DNA of 64,000 nt from Streptomyces spiroverticillatus (GCA_014650415.1 BMUX01000007.1:311761-375760), one strand, 5' to 3'. Shown: positions 9,624 through 18,948, counted from the stretch's first letter. The notes: generated from the sequence alone by a model not told the origin. Numbers and translations are program-made.

Positions 9624-10274
9624 TCAGCCCCGCAGGTACGCCAGCACCGCCAACACCCGGCGGTGGTCGTCCGGGGCCGGGGGCAGGTCCAGTTTCTGGA
9701 GGATGCCCGCGATGTGCTTGGCCACCGCCGCCTCCGTCACCACCAGCGCCCGCGCGATCGCCGCGTTCGACCTGCCCTCCGCCATCAGCCCCAGCACCTC
9801 CCGCTCGCGCGGCGTGATCCGCCCGAGCGGGTCCCGGCGGCGGGCCAGGAGCTGGCGCACGACCTCCGGGTCGACGACCATGCCGCCGTCCGCGACCCGC
9901 ACGAGCGCGTCCATGAACTCCTCGACGTCCCCGACCCGGTCCTTCAGGAGGTAGCCCGTCCCGGCCCCGTGCCGCGATTCGAGGAGTTCCTCGGCGAAGG
10001 TCTGCTCGACGTACTGGCTCAGCACGACCGCCGCCAAGTGCGGCTGCTCGCCCTGGAGTTCGCGTACCGCGCGCAAACCCTCGTCACGGAAGGCGGGCGG
10101 CATCCGCACGTCCGCCACCACCAGGTCGGGGCGGTGTTCGCGCGCCGCGGCGACGAGCGAGGGGCCGTCGCCCACGGCCGCCGGGACACTGTGCCCGAAC
10201 CGTTCCAGCAGGCTCACCAGACCCTCGCGCAGCAGCACCGCGTCCTCGGCGAGCACGATCCTCAACTGCCGCAC
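9624..10274 (-). CDS. LuxR/NarL-family response regulator
   Basis: 216 residues. The receiver domain has the acidic pair E10-D11, phospho-acceptor D55 in VVADVRMPP and the conserved lysine in GYLLKDR. The C-terminal HTH is RITPREREVLGLMAEGRSNA followed by the recognition helix. The start is a GTG at 10274, overlapping the last 13 bases of the kinase gene, so the two are translationally coupled. It should be phosphorylated by that kinase. The natural target is the divergent ABC transporter, whose promoter region holds two matching palindromes. Confidence 0.92.
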   Translation of the reverse strand: MRQLRIVLAEDAVLLREGLVSLLERFGHSVPAAVGDGPSLVAAAREHRPDLVVADVRMPPAFRDEGLRAVRELQGEQPHLAAVVLSQYVEQTFAEELLESRHGAGTGYLLKDRVGDVEEFMDALVRVADGGMVVDPEVVRQLLARRRDPLGRITPREREVLGLMAEGRSNAAIARALVVTEAAVAKHIAGILQKLDLPPAPDDHRRVLAVLAYLRG

Positions 10275-11467
10275 GCTTCCCCCTCGTACGCGCCCACCGG
10301 TATCTCCACCCTCAGCCGGGTCGGCCCGCCCGCCGGGCTCGACAGCAGCATTCTGCCGTCGACCGCCGCCACCCGGTCCGCCAGCCCCGTCAGCCCCGAC
10401 CCGGCCGCCGGGTCCGCGCCGCCGCGCCCGTCGTCGTACACCTCGATCATGAGCGTCGCGGAGACGAGGCGTCCGCTGACGCGGCAGCGAGTGGCGGCCC
10501 CGTGCCGGGCCGTGTTCGTGAGGGCCTCGCAGATCGCGAAGTACGCCGCCACCTCCACCGACTCGGCGATGCGGCACGGGAGTTCGAGGTCCACGTCGAC
10601 GGGTACGGGGGAGCGGCCCGCCACGTCGCGCACCGCCGCCGGCAGGCCCCGCTCCGTGAGGACCTGAGGGTGCACTCCCCGGATCAGCTCGCGCAGCTCC
10701 GACAGGGCGTCCTTCGCCATCGCGTGCGCCTCGGCGACCTCCCGGGCCGCCCGCGAGTCCGGCGGGAGGTCGAGTGCCGCCAGGCCCAGCTTCATCGTCA
10801 GCGCGACCAGCCGCTGCTGCGCGCCGTCGTGCAAGTCCCGCTCGATACGCCGCCGTTCGGCCTCGTACGCATCCACCAGGCGTGCCCGGGAGCGGCGCAC
10901 CTCCGTCAACTCCACCTCGTGCGAGCTGAGTACGGCACGCGAGAGCGCACCCCGCGCCCCCGCCCACGCCGCGATCGGATACGCGGCCACCGGCAGCAGC
11001 AGCACCCCCGCCACCGGCCCGCCCACCGACGCCCACAGCACGGCATCCGGCTGCCACGGCGCAAGGAGCAGCACCCCCGGAATCCCCAACGCCACCATGG
11101 CCAGGGCGAGATCGGCCCACCCCACGGCGAGAACCGACACCGCCCCGTACCCGAGCCCGCGCAGTCCGGCCGGCGTACGGAGCCCCTGCCGCACCGGAGT
11201 CGCCGCCACGTCCACCAGCCGCAGCCGCCACCGCTCCAGCGGCCCCGACAGCAGCACCGCGAACCCCGTCACCAGCACCGCGCACACCACCGCCACGCCC
11301 AGCCCGATCCGCTCGCGGGCCGCGAACAGCCCGCCCACGGCCAGCCAGGTGCCCACCCCCAGCACCCCGCCGGACAGCAGATGCAGCAGCGAACGCCACG
11401 GCCAGGAGGAACGCAGGAAGCCCACCGGGCGACTGGTCAGCGCCTCCAGGACGGTTCGGTTGATCAT
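10262..11467 (-). CDS. sensor histidine kinase (HisKA_3 type)
   Basis: 401 residues. The N-terminal half has several hydrophobic segments (about residues 25-165) that anchor it in the membrane, with little extracellular sequence. The dimerisation/phospho-acceptor motif RRIERDLHDGAQQRL places the histidine at residue 213. The ATPase domain ends with YDDGRGGADPAAGSGLTGLA (N/G boxes). It is paired with the overlapping LuxR-type regulator. The compact membrane sensor and adjacent ABC exporter resemble systems responding to cell-envelope stress or antibiotics, but the signal is not known. Confidence 0.9.
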   Translation of the reverse strand: MINRTVLEALTSRPVGFLRSSWPWRSLLHLLSGGVLGVGTWLAVGGLFAARERIGLGVAVVCAVLVTGFAVLLSGPLERWRLRLVDVAATPVRQGLRTPAGLRGLGYGAVSVLAVGWADLALAMVALGIPGVLLLAPWQPDAVLWASVGGPVAGVLLLPVAAYPIAAWAGARGALSRAVLSSHEVELTEVRRSRARLVDAYEAERRRIERDLHDGAQQRLVALTMKLGLAALDLPPDSRAAREVAEAHAMAKDALSELRELIRGVHPQVLTERGLPAAVRDVAGRSPVPVDVDLELPCRIAESVEVAAYFAICEALTNTARHGAATRCRVSGRLVSATLMIEVYDDGRGGADPAAGSGLTGLADRVAAVDGRMLLSSPAGGPTRLRVEIPVGAYEGEACGS

Positions 11468-11500
11468 CCGGCCGACGATAGCCGCAGCGTTCCGGTGGAG

Positions 11501-11534
11501 GCACTAGTGCTGGGTGTAGTACGAGGACTAGTCC
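11501..11534. promoter_or_regulatory. two 10-base CTAG-centred palindromes, candidate response-regulator operator
   Basis: GCACTAGTGC (11501-11510) and GGACTAGTCC (11525-11534) are each perfect palindromes with a common ACTAGT core. Their centres are 24 bases apart. They lie in the 111-base gap between the divergent kinase and ABC transporter genes. CTAG is rare in Streptomyces DNA, so two copies in one promoter region are unlikely to be chance. Confidence 0.5.
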
Positions 11535-11578
11535 GGCGGCCCATGTTCCCTGATCCGTACGCCGGTTGACTCGATGCC

Positions 11579-12352
11579 ATGCCGACGACCACACATCCCG
11601 CAGCGCACTCCGCGCTCAGCCAACGGCCCGTGGAGCTGACCTCCGTCACCAAGCGGTACGGCACGGGCGGGAGCACCGTGACCGCACTCGACGACGTCAC
11701 CCTCTCCTTCGCGCCCGGCACCATGACCGCCGTGATGGGCCCCTCCGGATCCGGGAAGTCCACCCTCCTCCAGTGCGCCGCCGGCCTCGACCGGCCCACC
11801 AGCGGCAGCGTCGCCCTCGACGGGACCCCGCTCGACGGCCTGGACGAGACCGCCCTCACCCTGCTCCGCCGCGACCGCGTCGGCTTCGTCTTCCAGGCCT
11901 TCAACCTGGTCTCCGCCCTCACCGCCGCCCAGAACGTCGCCCTCCCGCTGCTCCTCGCCGGCCATCGCCCCGACCCTGCGGCCGTGACCGCCGCCCTCGC
12001 CGAAGTGGGCATCGCCGACCGGGCCGGACACCGGCCCAGCCAGCTCTCCGGCGGCCAGCAGCAGCGCGTCGCGCTCGCCCGTGCCCTGGTCACCCGGCCC
12101 GCCGTGCTCTTCGCCGACGAACCCACCGGCGCCCTCGACACCCACACCTCCCGGGCCGTACTCGCCCTGCTGCGCGGCCTGGTGGACCGCCACGCCCAGA
12201 CCGTGATCATGGTGACGCACGACCCGGCCGCCGCCTCCTGGGCCGACCGCGTGATCCTCCTCGCCGACGGCCGCATCGCCGACGAGATCACCACCCGCTC
12301 CGGCGCCGAGACCATCGCCTCCCGCATGGCCGTCCTGGAGGAGCGCGCATGA
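11579..12352 (+). CDS. ABC transporter ATP-binding protein (MacB/LolD-like)
   Basis: 257 residues. Walker A is GPSGSGKSTLL near residue 58. The Q-loop region is VGFVFQAFNLV, the signature is LSGGQQQRVALARAL, and Walker B is VLFADEPTGALD, a form typical of MacB/FtsE/LolD-type cassettes that work with FtsX-like permeases. The C-terminal MVTHDP carries the switch histidine. The gene overlaps the permease by ATGA and is divergent from the two-component genes. Together they should form an exporter or detoxification pump for peptides or envelope-active compounds. The substrate is unknown. Confidence 0.93.
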   Translation: MPTTTHPAAHSALSQRPVELTSVTKRYGTGGSTVTALDDVTLSFAPGTMTAVMGPSGSGKSTLLQCAAGLDRPTSGSVALDGTPLDGLDETALTLLRRDRVGFVFQAFNLVSALTAAQNVALPLLLAGHRPDPAAVTAALAEVGIADRAGHRPSQLSGGQQQRVALARALVTRPAVLFADEPTGALDTHTSRAVLALLRGLVDRHAQTVIMVTHDPAAASWADRVILLADGRIADEITTRSGAETIASRMAVLEERA

Positions 12353-14772
12353 ACCCCCTCATCTTCGCCCTCGCCACCGTCCGCGAACGCCGCACCGCCC
12401 TCGCCGGATCGTTCCTCGCACTGTGCCTGGGCGTCGCGATCCTCTCCGCGAGCGCCCTGATCCTGCTGTCGGGCGGCAGCGGCGTGCCCGGCCGCTATGC
12501 CGGAACCCCCGTCCTCGTACAGGCGCCTAAGGGAGCGGCCACGGACGGTACGTTCCTGGACCGGGCGCCCTGGTCGCCGCAGCGCACCCAGCAGCTCACC
12601 CGGGACCTCGCCGCCGTCCCGGGCGTGCGCGAGGTGGTCGCCGACCGGTCCTTCCCCGCCCAGGCGGTACGGGACGACGGGCAGCCGGTCGGGGAACAGA
12701 GGGAACGTGCGCGCGAGGGCCACGGGTGGTCGAGCGCGGCGCTCGCACCGTACGCGATGGGGGAGGGTCGTCCGCCGACGAACGGTCAGGAAGTGGCTGT
12801 GTCACAGGACTTGGACCTTCCCGTCGGCGCTCGGATCAGCCTCCTCACCGCCAAGGGACCCGAGCCCTTCACCGTCACCGGAACCGTCGACGGGCCCGGC
12901 TACTACGTCACCGACGCCCGCGCCGCAGCCCTCTCCGGCGGAGTCCGTGTCCTGGGGCTGCTGACCGGGCCCGGTGCGGACCGGCGCGCGGTCGCGGCCG
13001 CCGCCGCGAAGGCCGTGGGCGCGTCCGGCACCGTCCTGACCGGTGACGCACGCGAGGCCCTCGCACCCGTGCAGGACGAGAAGACCCGGTGGATCGGCGC
13101 CCAGGTGCTGAGCGCGATGGCCGCGCTCTCCGGATTCGTCACCGTCTTCGTCGTCTCCTCCACCTTCGCCTTCACCGTCGCCCAACGCCGCCGCGAATTC
13201 GGCCTGTTGAGGACCGTCGGCGCCACGCCGAAGCAGTTGCGGAGGATGCTGTACGGGGAGGCGCTCGCCGTCGGCGCGGTTGCGGCCGGAGCCGGGGTGA
13301 CCCTGGGGGCACTGTTCGCGCCCGCACTCGGAGACGTCCTGGTCGACGCGGGCTTCCAGCCGGAGGGATTCGCCGCCCGCATCCAACTCCCGGTGCTCGC
13401 CGGGGCGTTCGGCATCGGTGTGCTCGTCGCCATGGCCGGAGTGTGGGCGGCGGCACGAAGGGCCGCACGCACCGCACCGCTGGACGCCCTGCGCGAGGCG
13501 GCCGTCGACGACCGGCCGCCGTCCCGTGCCCGCCTGTTCGCAGGAATCGGCTTCACCGTCGCCGGGTGCGCGGCGGCCGTCGGGAGCGCGGTCGTCGACC
13601 CCGCCGACATGGTGAGCCTCGCCCTGCTCACCGCCGTCACCCTGATCACCGGGGTGACCCTGCTGACCCCGGCCGTCGTCCCGCCCCTGGTCCGGCTGGT
13701 CACGCGACCCCTCGCCCGGCGCGGCGGGGCGGTGGCACTGCTGGTGCGGGAAGGGATGCTGACGGCGGTCCGGCGAACGGCGTCGACGGTCGCGCCGGTG
13801 CTGGCGACAGTCGGCTTCGTCGTCCTGATCACCGGCAACACCCAGACCTCCGCGCACCCCTACCGCACGGAGGAGGCCGTCTCCGTACGGGCCGAGGCGG
13901 CGGTCGTCCCGCACGGAACCCCCGGTCTGAGCGATGCGGCGGTCGCCCGCGTCCAAGGAGCGGCACTGCTGCCGACCGTCCTGCACACGGACCGCGCACC
14001 CCTCACGGCGGCGGGCATCGACCCCGGCTCTTTCGCGGCGGTCAACAGCAGGCTCAAGGTGGTCTCCGGGTCGCTCGACGGGCTGGGTGACGGGCTGGGG
14101 GACGGGCTGGGGGACGGGGTCGCGGTCACCGAGTCCGTACGCAGGACGCTGGGGCCGACGATCCGGGCCACCTTCGAGGACGGGCGGACGGAGACGCTGC
14201 GGGTGGCGGCGGTGCTGGACGACCGTTCGAGCCCGTACCAGGTACTCATGGGACGGGCGGCGGTCCGGGCGCACGACCCGGCGGCGCTCACCGAGGTCGT
14301 GTACCGGACGGGGCCCCGGACCGAGGTGCCGGGCGGGCACGAGGTGAGCCCGGCCGCGCACGCGGGGAGCGCCGACGCGGAGGAGGACCGGCTGGTGTGG
14401 GTGTTCACCCTGTTGCTGGTGGGGCTATCGGCGGGCTACACCGCGCTGGCCGTGGCGAACACGCTGCTCATGGCGACCGCCGACCGCCGGGCGGACTTCC
14501 GGGTGCTGAGGCTTTCGGGGGCGACGGTGCGGCAGGTGCTGGGGGTGGTCGTGGGGGAGACGGTCTTCGTGGTCGCCCTCGGGACCCTGCTCGGCGGGCT
14601 GGTCGCGCTGCCCTCCCTGCTGGGCATCCGGGCGGGGCTGAGCGGGCTGCTCGGGGTGCCGGTCGACCTGGTCGTCCCCGGGGTGCCGGTGCTGGGGGCG
14701 GTGGGGGCGTGCCTGCTGCTGGCCCTTGCGGGCAGCGTGCTGCCGACGAGGGCGGCGCTGCGGGCGGGGTGA
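12349..14772 (+). CDS. FtsX/MacB-type ABC transporter permease
   Basis: 807 residues. An N-terminal membrane helix (LAGSFLALCLGVAILSASA) is followed by a large external domain. Two groups of three helices follow, each next to an FtsX-domain signature: AQRRREFGLLRTVGATPKQL, then ADRRADFRVLRLSGATVRQV near the C-terminus. The ATG at 12349 overlaps the ATPase stop codon. The external loop contains three near-identical 12-base units at about 14084-14118 that encode GLGDGLGDGLGDG, a small tandem duplication that is probably neutral. The partner is the upstream ATPase; expression is probably driven by the divergent two-component system. Confidence 0.9.
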   Translation: MNPLIFALATVRERRTALAGSFLALCLGVAILSASALILLSGGSGVPGRYAGTPVLVQAPKGAATDGTFLDRAPWSPQRTQQLTRDLAAVPGVREVVADRSFPAQAVRDDGQPVGEQRERAREGHGWSSAALAPYAMGEGRPPTNGQEVAVSQDLDLPVGARISLLTAKGPEPFTVTGTVDGPGYYVTDARAAALSGGVRVLGLLTGPGADRRAVAAAAAKAVGASGTVLTGDAREALAPVQDEKTRWIGAQVLSAMAALSGFVTVFVVSSTFAFTVAQRRREFGLLRTVGATPKQLRRMLYGEALAVGAVAAGAGVTLGALFAPALGDVLVDAGFQPEGFAARIQLPVLAGAFGIGVLVAMAGVWAAARRAARTAPLDALREAAVDDRPPSRARLFAGIGFTVAGCAAAVGSAVVDPADMVSLALLTAVTLITGVTLLTPAVVPPLVRLVTRPLARRGGAVALLVREGMLTAVRRTASTVAPVLATVGFVVLITGNTQTSAHPYRTEEAVSVRAEAAVVPHGTPGLSDAAVARVQGAALLPTVLHTDRAPLTAAGIDPGSFAAVNSRLKVVSGSLDGLGDGLGDGLGDGVAVTESVRRTLGPTIRATFEDGRTETLRVAAVLDDRSSPYQVLMGRAAVRAHDPAALTEVVYRTGPRTEVPGGHEVSPAAHAGSADAEEDRLVWVFTLLLVGLSAGYTALAVANTLLMATADRRADFRVLRLSGATVRQVLGVVVGETVFVVALGTLLGGLVALPSLLGIRAGLSGLLGVPVDLVVPGVPVLGAVGACLLLALAGSVLPTRAALRAG

Positions 14773-14838
14773 AGATGCCGTGCGGGGGAGCGCAAGGTGA
14801 GCGGGGGCGGCCTCCGGGAAGGGGGATCGCAGTGGGCG

Positions 14839-15651
14839 TCACGCACCGCGCAGGAGGCTGCGTACCCGACCCGGCGGCACCCCCGCCGCCTCCCGCACGA
14901 CCCGGGTCATGTGCGACTGGTCGCTGAAGCCAGACTCCACCGCCAGCGCCCCGAGGTCCGACTCTCCCTCCGCGATCCGCTCCAGGACGCGCGCCACCCG
15001 CAGCCGATTGCGGTAGCGGGCCAGCGGAACCCCCGTGCCCGCCCGGAAGATGCGGCTGAGATGGTGCGGGGAGCAGCCCACCTCCCGGCCCAGGGCGTCC
15101 AGCCCGAGGCCGAGGTCCTGGGCGAGCGCGCCCCGTGCCGCGTCCACCAGGGCTGCACGGGCCGCGGCCGTGCGCGGCAGGCCGGACGCGAGGCGCTCGG
15201 GAGCGAGCTGGGTCAGGATACGTACCGTCAAATCCGTGCAGCGCTCGGCGAGTTCGAAGGAATCCGCCCCGGCGGTCGCCCGGCCCAGCAGCATGCGATG
15301 GGCGAACGCCACGTCCGGAGTGCAGTAGGCCAGACCCTCGGGCACGTGCGGGTCACCGCCGAGGAGTTCCGCCAGCTCCGGCTCGTCGACCACGATCTCC
15401 GTGTACGCGTCGGCCCCCTGCGGATGCGCGAACTGCTGCTCCCGGCCCGCCCGTTCGACGAACACGCTCGCCGTGTCGACCAGCCGCACCACCCCGTCCA
15501 CCCGGCTGCTGAACACCCCCTGCCGCACCAGCACCAGCCCGAACACCCCGGCCGTCCTGGGCTCCGTCCATCCGCACCCGGGGTCCTCGCACCGCACCCC
15601 CGCGACGTGCAGCCCGTCGCGGTCCAGGTGCGTCAGCCGCTCCACCGGCAT
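14839..15651 (-). CDS. AraC-family transcriptional regulator
   Basis: 270 residues. The N-terminal part (about 1-150) is a cupin-like sensing region with VDEPELAELLGG. The C-terminal 100 residues form the AraC double HTH: GLDALGREVGCSPHHLSRIF, then LAVESGFSDQSHMTRVV. The ATG at 15651 is preferred because GGGAGGGG lies 7 bases upstream; in-frame GTG 15675 and TTG 15690 are possible longer starts. It is divergent from the Tat-exported metallo-hydrolase across 83 bases and may regulate it. It is convergent with the ABC permease. Confidence 0.88.
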   Translation of the reverse strand: MPVERLTHLDRDGLHVAGVRCEDPGCGWTEPRTAGVFGLVLVRQGVFSSRVDGVVRLVDTASVFVERAGREQQFAHPQGADAYTEIVVDEPELAELLGGDPHVPEGLAYCTPDVAFAHRMLLGRATAGADSFELAERCTDLTVRILTQLAPERLASGLPRTAAARAALVDAARGALAQDLGLGLDALGREVGCSPHHLSRIFRAGTGVPLARYRNRLRVARVLERIAEGESDLGALAVESGFSDQSHMTRVVREAAGVPPGRVRSLLRGA

Positions 15652-15734
15652 GGTCGGCCCCTCCCACAGCGTCACGTCACAACCGCGCAAGAATCTTCAA
15701 GCCCGCGCCACGGGCCCGGCGACAGCATGACGCC

Positions 15735-16805
15735 ATGACCCGACACAGTCCACACACCCCGTCCCCTTCAACCGGTTCGACCGATGCGACCGATGCGACC
15801 GGTTCGACCGGCCCGACCGGCTCGACCGGCGAGGGACCCGCCCGCCGCACCGTCCTGCGCGGTGCGGCCGCCGCCACCGCAGGCTCGGCGGCCGTCCTCT
15901 GGAGCGCCGCCCCACAAGCTGATGCAGCCGCACCACAAGCAGTCGCAACCCCCTCCGCACCCGACCCCGAAGCCCCCACCGGCCGCATCCTCCGCCGCCG
16001 TACCGGCCCCTTCGAGGTGCTGGCCCTGCTCGACGCCCACGGCCCGTTCCCCGGCAAGCAGACCGACCACTTCGCCGGGGCGACCCCCGAGGCCTGGGCC
16101 CGCGCCAAGCGCATCGACCCGCGCGCCTTCGGCCCCGCCGACACCTGGGTGCTGGACTTCCGCTGCTACGCGATACGCCGCCCGGGCGGCCGGGTCACCC
16201 TCGTCGACACGGGCGTCGGCCCCGCCGACTCGCCCGCCGCACCCTGGGCCCCGGTCCCCGGGCACCTGCCGCAGGTGCTGGCCGACGCCGGAATCCGGCG
16301 GCGCGACGTGGACACCGTCGTCCTCACCCACCTCCACGAGGACCACTACGGCTGGGCGGTCTCGCCCGCGGGCGTCCCGATGCTCCCCGAGGCCCGCTAC
16401 GTCGTGCAACGCGCCGAGACCGCGGCCCTCACCGAGAAGGACACCGCGTACCGCTACGTCGTCGCACCCCTGCGCCGCACCGGACAACTCCACGAAGTCG
16501 ACGGCAGGACCAGGCTGTTGGGGGCGGGCAAGAGGCGCTCCGGAGCCGTCGTCCTGCTGCCCACCCCCGGCCACACCGCCGGCCACCAATCCGTCCTGGT
16601 CGACGGGGGCGGCCGCCGCATCATGGTCACCGGCGACGCCCTGGTGCACGCGGTCCAACTCGCCGACCCGGCCGTCCCGTACCGCTACGAGAGGGACCCC
16701 GCCACCGCCCGCCGCAGCCGGGAACAACTCCTCCGCGAAGCACGGGCGGGCCGTGCGCTGCTCGCCACGGCCCACCTCAACACCACGTTCCTGCCGGTCC
16801 GTTAG
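15735..16805 (+). CDS. Tat-exported metallo-beta-lactamase-fold hydrolase
   Basis: 356 residues. A hydrophilic Ser/Thr/Gly leader (about residues 9-34) built from 9-base DNA repeats precedes a twin-arginine signal: ARRTVLRGAAAATAG, then a hydrophobic stretch ending near QADAAAP. The mature domain has the complete zinc motif THLHEDHYGW, then TPGHTAGHQSVL, TGDALVH and a C-terminal TAHLN. This indicates a secreted, folded, two-metal hydrolase related to lactonases and MBL esterases; the substrate is unknown. The ATG at 15735 is the only start that includes the full leader. A later start directly before the twin arginines cannot be excluded. Confidence 0.85.
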   Translation: MTRHSPHTPSPSTGSTDATDATGSTGPTGSTGEGPARRTVLRGAAAATAGSAAVLWSAAPQADAAAPQAVATPSAPDPEAPTGRILRRRTGPFEVLALLDAHGPFPGKQTDHFAGATPEAWARAKRIDPRAFGPADTWVLDFRCYAIRRPGGRVTLVDTGVGPADSPAAPWAPVPGHLPQVLADAGIRRRDVDTVVLTHLHEDHYGWAVSPAGVPMLPEARYVVQRAETAALTEKDTAYRYVVAPLRRTGQLHEVDGRTRLLGAGKRRSGAVVLLPTPGHTAGHQSVLVDGGGRRIMVTGDALVHAVQLADPAVPYRYERDPATARRSREQLLREARAGRALLATAHLNTTFLPVR

Positions 16806-16815
16806 GACCGCTCGC

Positions 16816-17820
16816 TCAGCGGGCGGACGCCACCAGCGGGTAGTGGTCGCTCAGATTCGTGTACGTGTACGACTTGCCCCAGCTCGACACCGTCCACGGC
16901 GCGCTCTGCTCCTTGACGACGTCGTTGTTCCATCCGGCCGGACGGGCATGTCCCGTCCGGTGCAGGACGTAGTCCAGGTCCTCGCGCGGATCGTCCGGGT
17001 AGCGCTCCGAGGCGATCGAGTTGTCGTCCGTGTCGAAGGAGTACTTGTGGCCGGTACGGGAATCCGCCCCGTCCAGCCCCGCGTCCGCCAGCATCGAGGC
17101 GTACTCCGCACTGTGCGAGTCGACATTGAGGTCACCCGCCACCAGCACCTGCTCCGACGCCGGGATCTTCTTCGCGTCCAGGAACGCGTCCAGCTCCTTC
17201 AGCTGCGCGCTGCGCTTCGCCGCCGCCTCGCCCGCCTTGCACCCGGGGTCCGTGGACTGGAGGTGCGTACCGACCACGTGCACCTTCACACCCTTCACGT
17301 CTAGGACGACGTAGGCGAAGCCCTTGTTGGAGAACCAGTCGCTGCCGCACGCCTGCTTGTAGACGAACTGCTCCTTCCGCACGATCGGCCACTTGCTGTA
17401 GACCGTCACCCCGCCGTCCTCCGCCGAAGTCGCCGAGTACGCGCCGCCCGTGGCGTCCCAGCCGCTCTTGCTGCGGCCCACGACCGGGCTCTGGTACGGG
17501 TACTGGGCGGCCGCGTTGCGCCCCAGCGCCTCGGACGCGGAGTTGTCGAACGCCTCCTGGAGCACCACCACGTCGTGCCCCTGGAAGAAGGACGCCGCCG
17601 GAATGGCCTTCGCGCGGAAGTCCTGGCCCCAGTTGGGGTAGAGGTTCTTGCTGAAGATGAAGGCGTTGTACGACAGGACGCTCAGCGCCGGTACGTCGGC
17701 AGAGGCGCCGGACGCCGCCGGAGCCGCCGAGGCTCCCGGAGCGGCGGCCGCCAGCGTGGCCGCGGCGGCGACGGCGGTCGCGAGGGCGCGGCGGCGTGAG
17801 GAGCGAGGGTGGATCGGCAC
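16816..17820 (-). CDS. secreted sphingomyelin phosphodiesterase (sphingomyelinase C), EEP fold
   Basis: 334 residues. A signal peptide comprises an SSRRRALATAV n-region, a long Ala-rich core and cleavage near PGASAAPA. The endonuclease/exonuclease/phosphatase fold shows LSYNAFIFSKNLYPNWGQ, the metal-binding VVLQEAFDN, VVGTHLQSTDPGC, LVAGDLNVDSHSAEY and a final NLSDHYPLVA with the catalytic DH pair. Length and order match bacterial neutral sphingomyelinases. It should cleave phosphocholine from sphingomyelin or related lipids outside the cell. The start is a GTG at 17820 with GGGAG just upstream. The ORF extends further, but the signal peptide fixes the start. It is convergent with the Tat hydrolase, 10 bases away. 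Confidence 0.88.
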   Translation of the reverse strand: MPIHPRSSRRRALATAVAAAATLAAAAPGASAAPAASGASADVPALSVLSYNAFIFSKNLYPNWGQDFRAKAIPAASFFQGHDVVVLQEAFDNSASEALGRNAAAQYPYQSPVVGRSKSGWDATGGAYSATSAEDGGVTVYSKWPIVRKEQFVYKQACGSDWFSNKGFAYVVLDVKGVKVHVVGTHLQSTDPGCKAGEAAAKRSAQLKELDAFLDAKKIPASEQVLVAGDLNVDSHSAEYASMLADAGLDGADSRTGHKYSFDTDDNSIASERYPDDPREDLDYVLHRTGHARPAGWNNDVVKEQSAPWTVSSWGKSYTYTNLSDHYPLVASAR

Positions 17821-18017
17821 AGAGTTCTCCCGTGAAAGGTGGGGCGAGAGGTACGGCACGAGCTGGTGCCGCACATCAAACCAGGCCCGGTTACTTCCCG
17901 GTAGACAACGCGCAACCCCCACACCTCGTCACTCCCACATCTCGGCGATCCCCTCCCCTCCCGGCATACTGGATCACGCACAAACCCGGCCCCGCCCCCC
18001 CCCAGGAAGCCGTCCGC

Positions 18018-18902
18018 ATGACCACCGCATCCGGCATACGCCCGTCCCCCCGCAAGGACCCCGCCCCGCCCCCGCCCGGCGGCATCCTCTGGTCCGTCGC
18101 GGGCGACGTCCGCGCCCTGCTGATGCTGCCCGCCGCCCTCACCATGCAGGTCGCCCACCCGGCGGTCGGCGCGGGCGTCGACGAGCACTCCGTCTTCCGC
18201 ACCGACCCCTGGGGACGCGGCGAACGCTCGCTGCGGTCGGTGATGCTCTGGGTGTACGGAGGCGAAGCCGCCGCCGAGGAGGGCCGCAGGCTCCGCACCC
18301 TGCACAAGACGATCATGGGCACGGACGCGCACGGCCGGAAGTACCACGCCCTGACCCCGGCCCACTACGCGTGGGTGCACGCCACGGGCTTCCCCTGCTA
18401 CCAGCACTCCCTGCGCTACCTGAACCGCCGGCCGCTCACCGCCGCCCAGGAGCGGCAGCTGTACGCCGAGTGGCTCCAGGTCGGCCGGATCCTCGGCATC
18501 CACGACCGGGACATGCCGCAGACCGTCGAGGAGTTCTGGCGGTACTACCGCAGGATGCTCGCCGAGGAGATCGAACGCACCGGTGTGGTCGAGGAGTTGA
18601 CCGACCCGGGGCAGCGGGTGCCGCCGCCGGACCGGGGGCCGCTGCCCGTGCGGTGGGCGCTGCGCGCCCTGTGGCCGGTGCTGCTTCCGCCGCTGGCCGC
18701 CTTCCGGTCGTTCGTCACGGTGGGGTACATGCCGCCCGACGCGCGCGAGGCGCTCGGCCTCGCGTGGTCGGCCGCGCAGGAGCGCAGGCTGCGCCGGTTC
18801 AGCCGGGTCGTGCGCAGCGTCGTACCCCTGCTGCCGGAACGGCTGCGGTATCTGCCGATGGCGCGGCGGGCCAGGGCACAGCACCGCGCCGCCGCCCGCT
18901 GA
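18018..18902 (+). CDS. MpaB-like oxygenase family protein (DUF2236)
   Basis: 294 residues. The family region is recognised by MQVAHPAVGAGVDEHSVF, DPWGRGERSL, THE-like LHKTIMGTDAHGRKYHAL, and AHYAWVHATG with its conserved histidines, which in relatives such as latex-clearing proteins and MpaB contribute to haem binding. No signal peptide is visible. The ATG at 18018 follows AGGAAG. It is divergent from the sphingomyelinase gene (197-base gap) and convergent with the M1 peptidase. The reaction is not known; an oxidase or oxygenase role is inferred from the family. Confidence 0.75.
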   Translation: MTTASGIRPSPRKDPAPPPPGGILWSVAGDVRALLMLPAALTMQVAHPAVGAGVDEHSVFRTDPWGRGERSLRSVMLWVYGGEAAAEEGRRLRTLHKTIMGTDAHGRKYHALTPAHYAWVHATGFPCYQHSLRYLNRRPLTAAQERQLYAEWLQVGRILGIHDRDMPQTVEEFWRYYRRMLAEEIERTGVVEELTDPGQRVPPPDRGPLPVRWALRALWPVLLPPLAAFRSFVTVGYMPPDAREALGLAWSAAQERRLRRFSRVVRSVVPLLPERLRYLPMARRARAQHRAAAR

Positions 18903-18948
18903 CGTACGTACGACAGCGGGCGACGGCGCGGAAGCGACGGACGGACGG

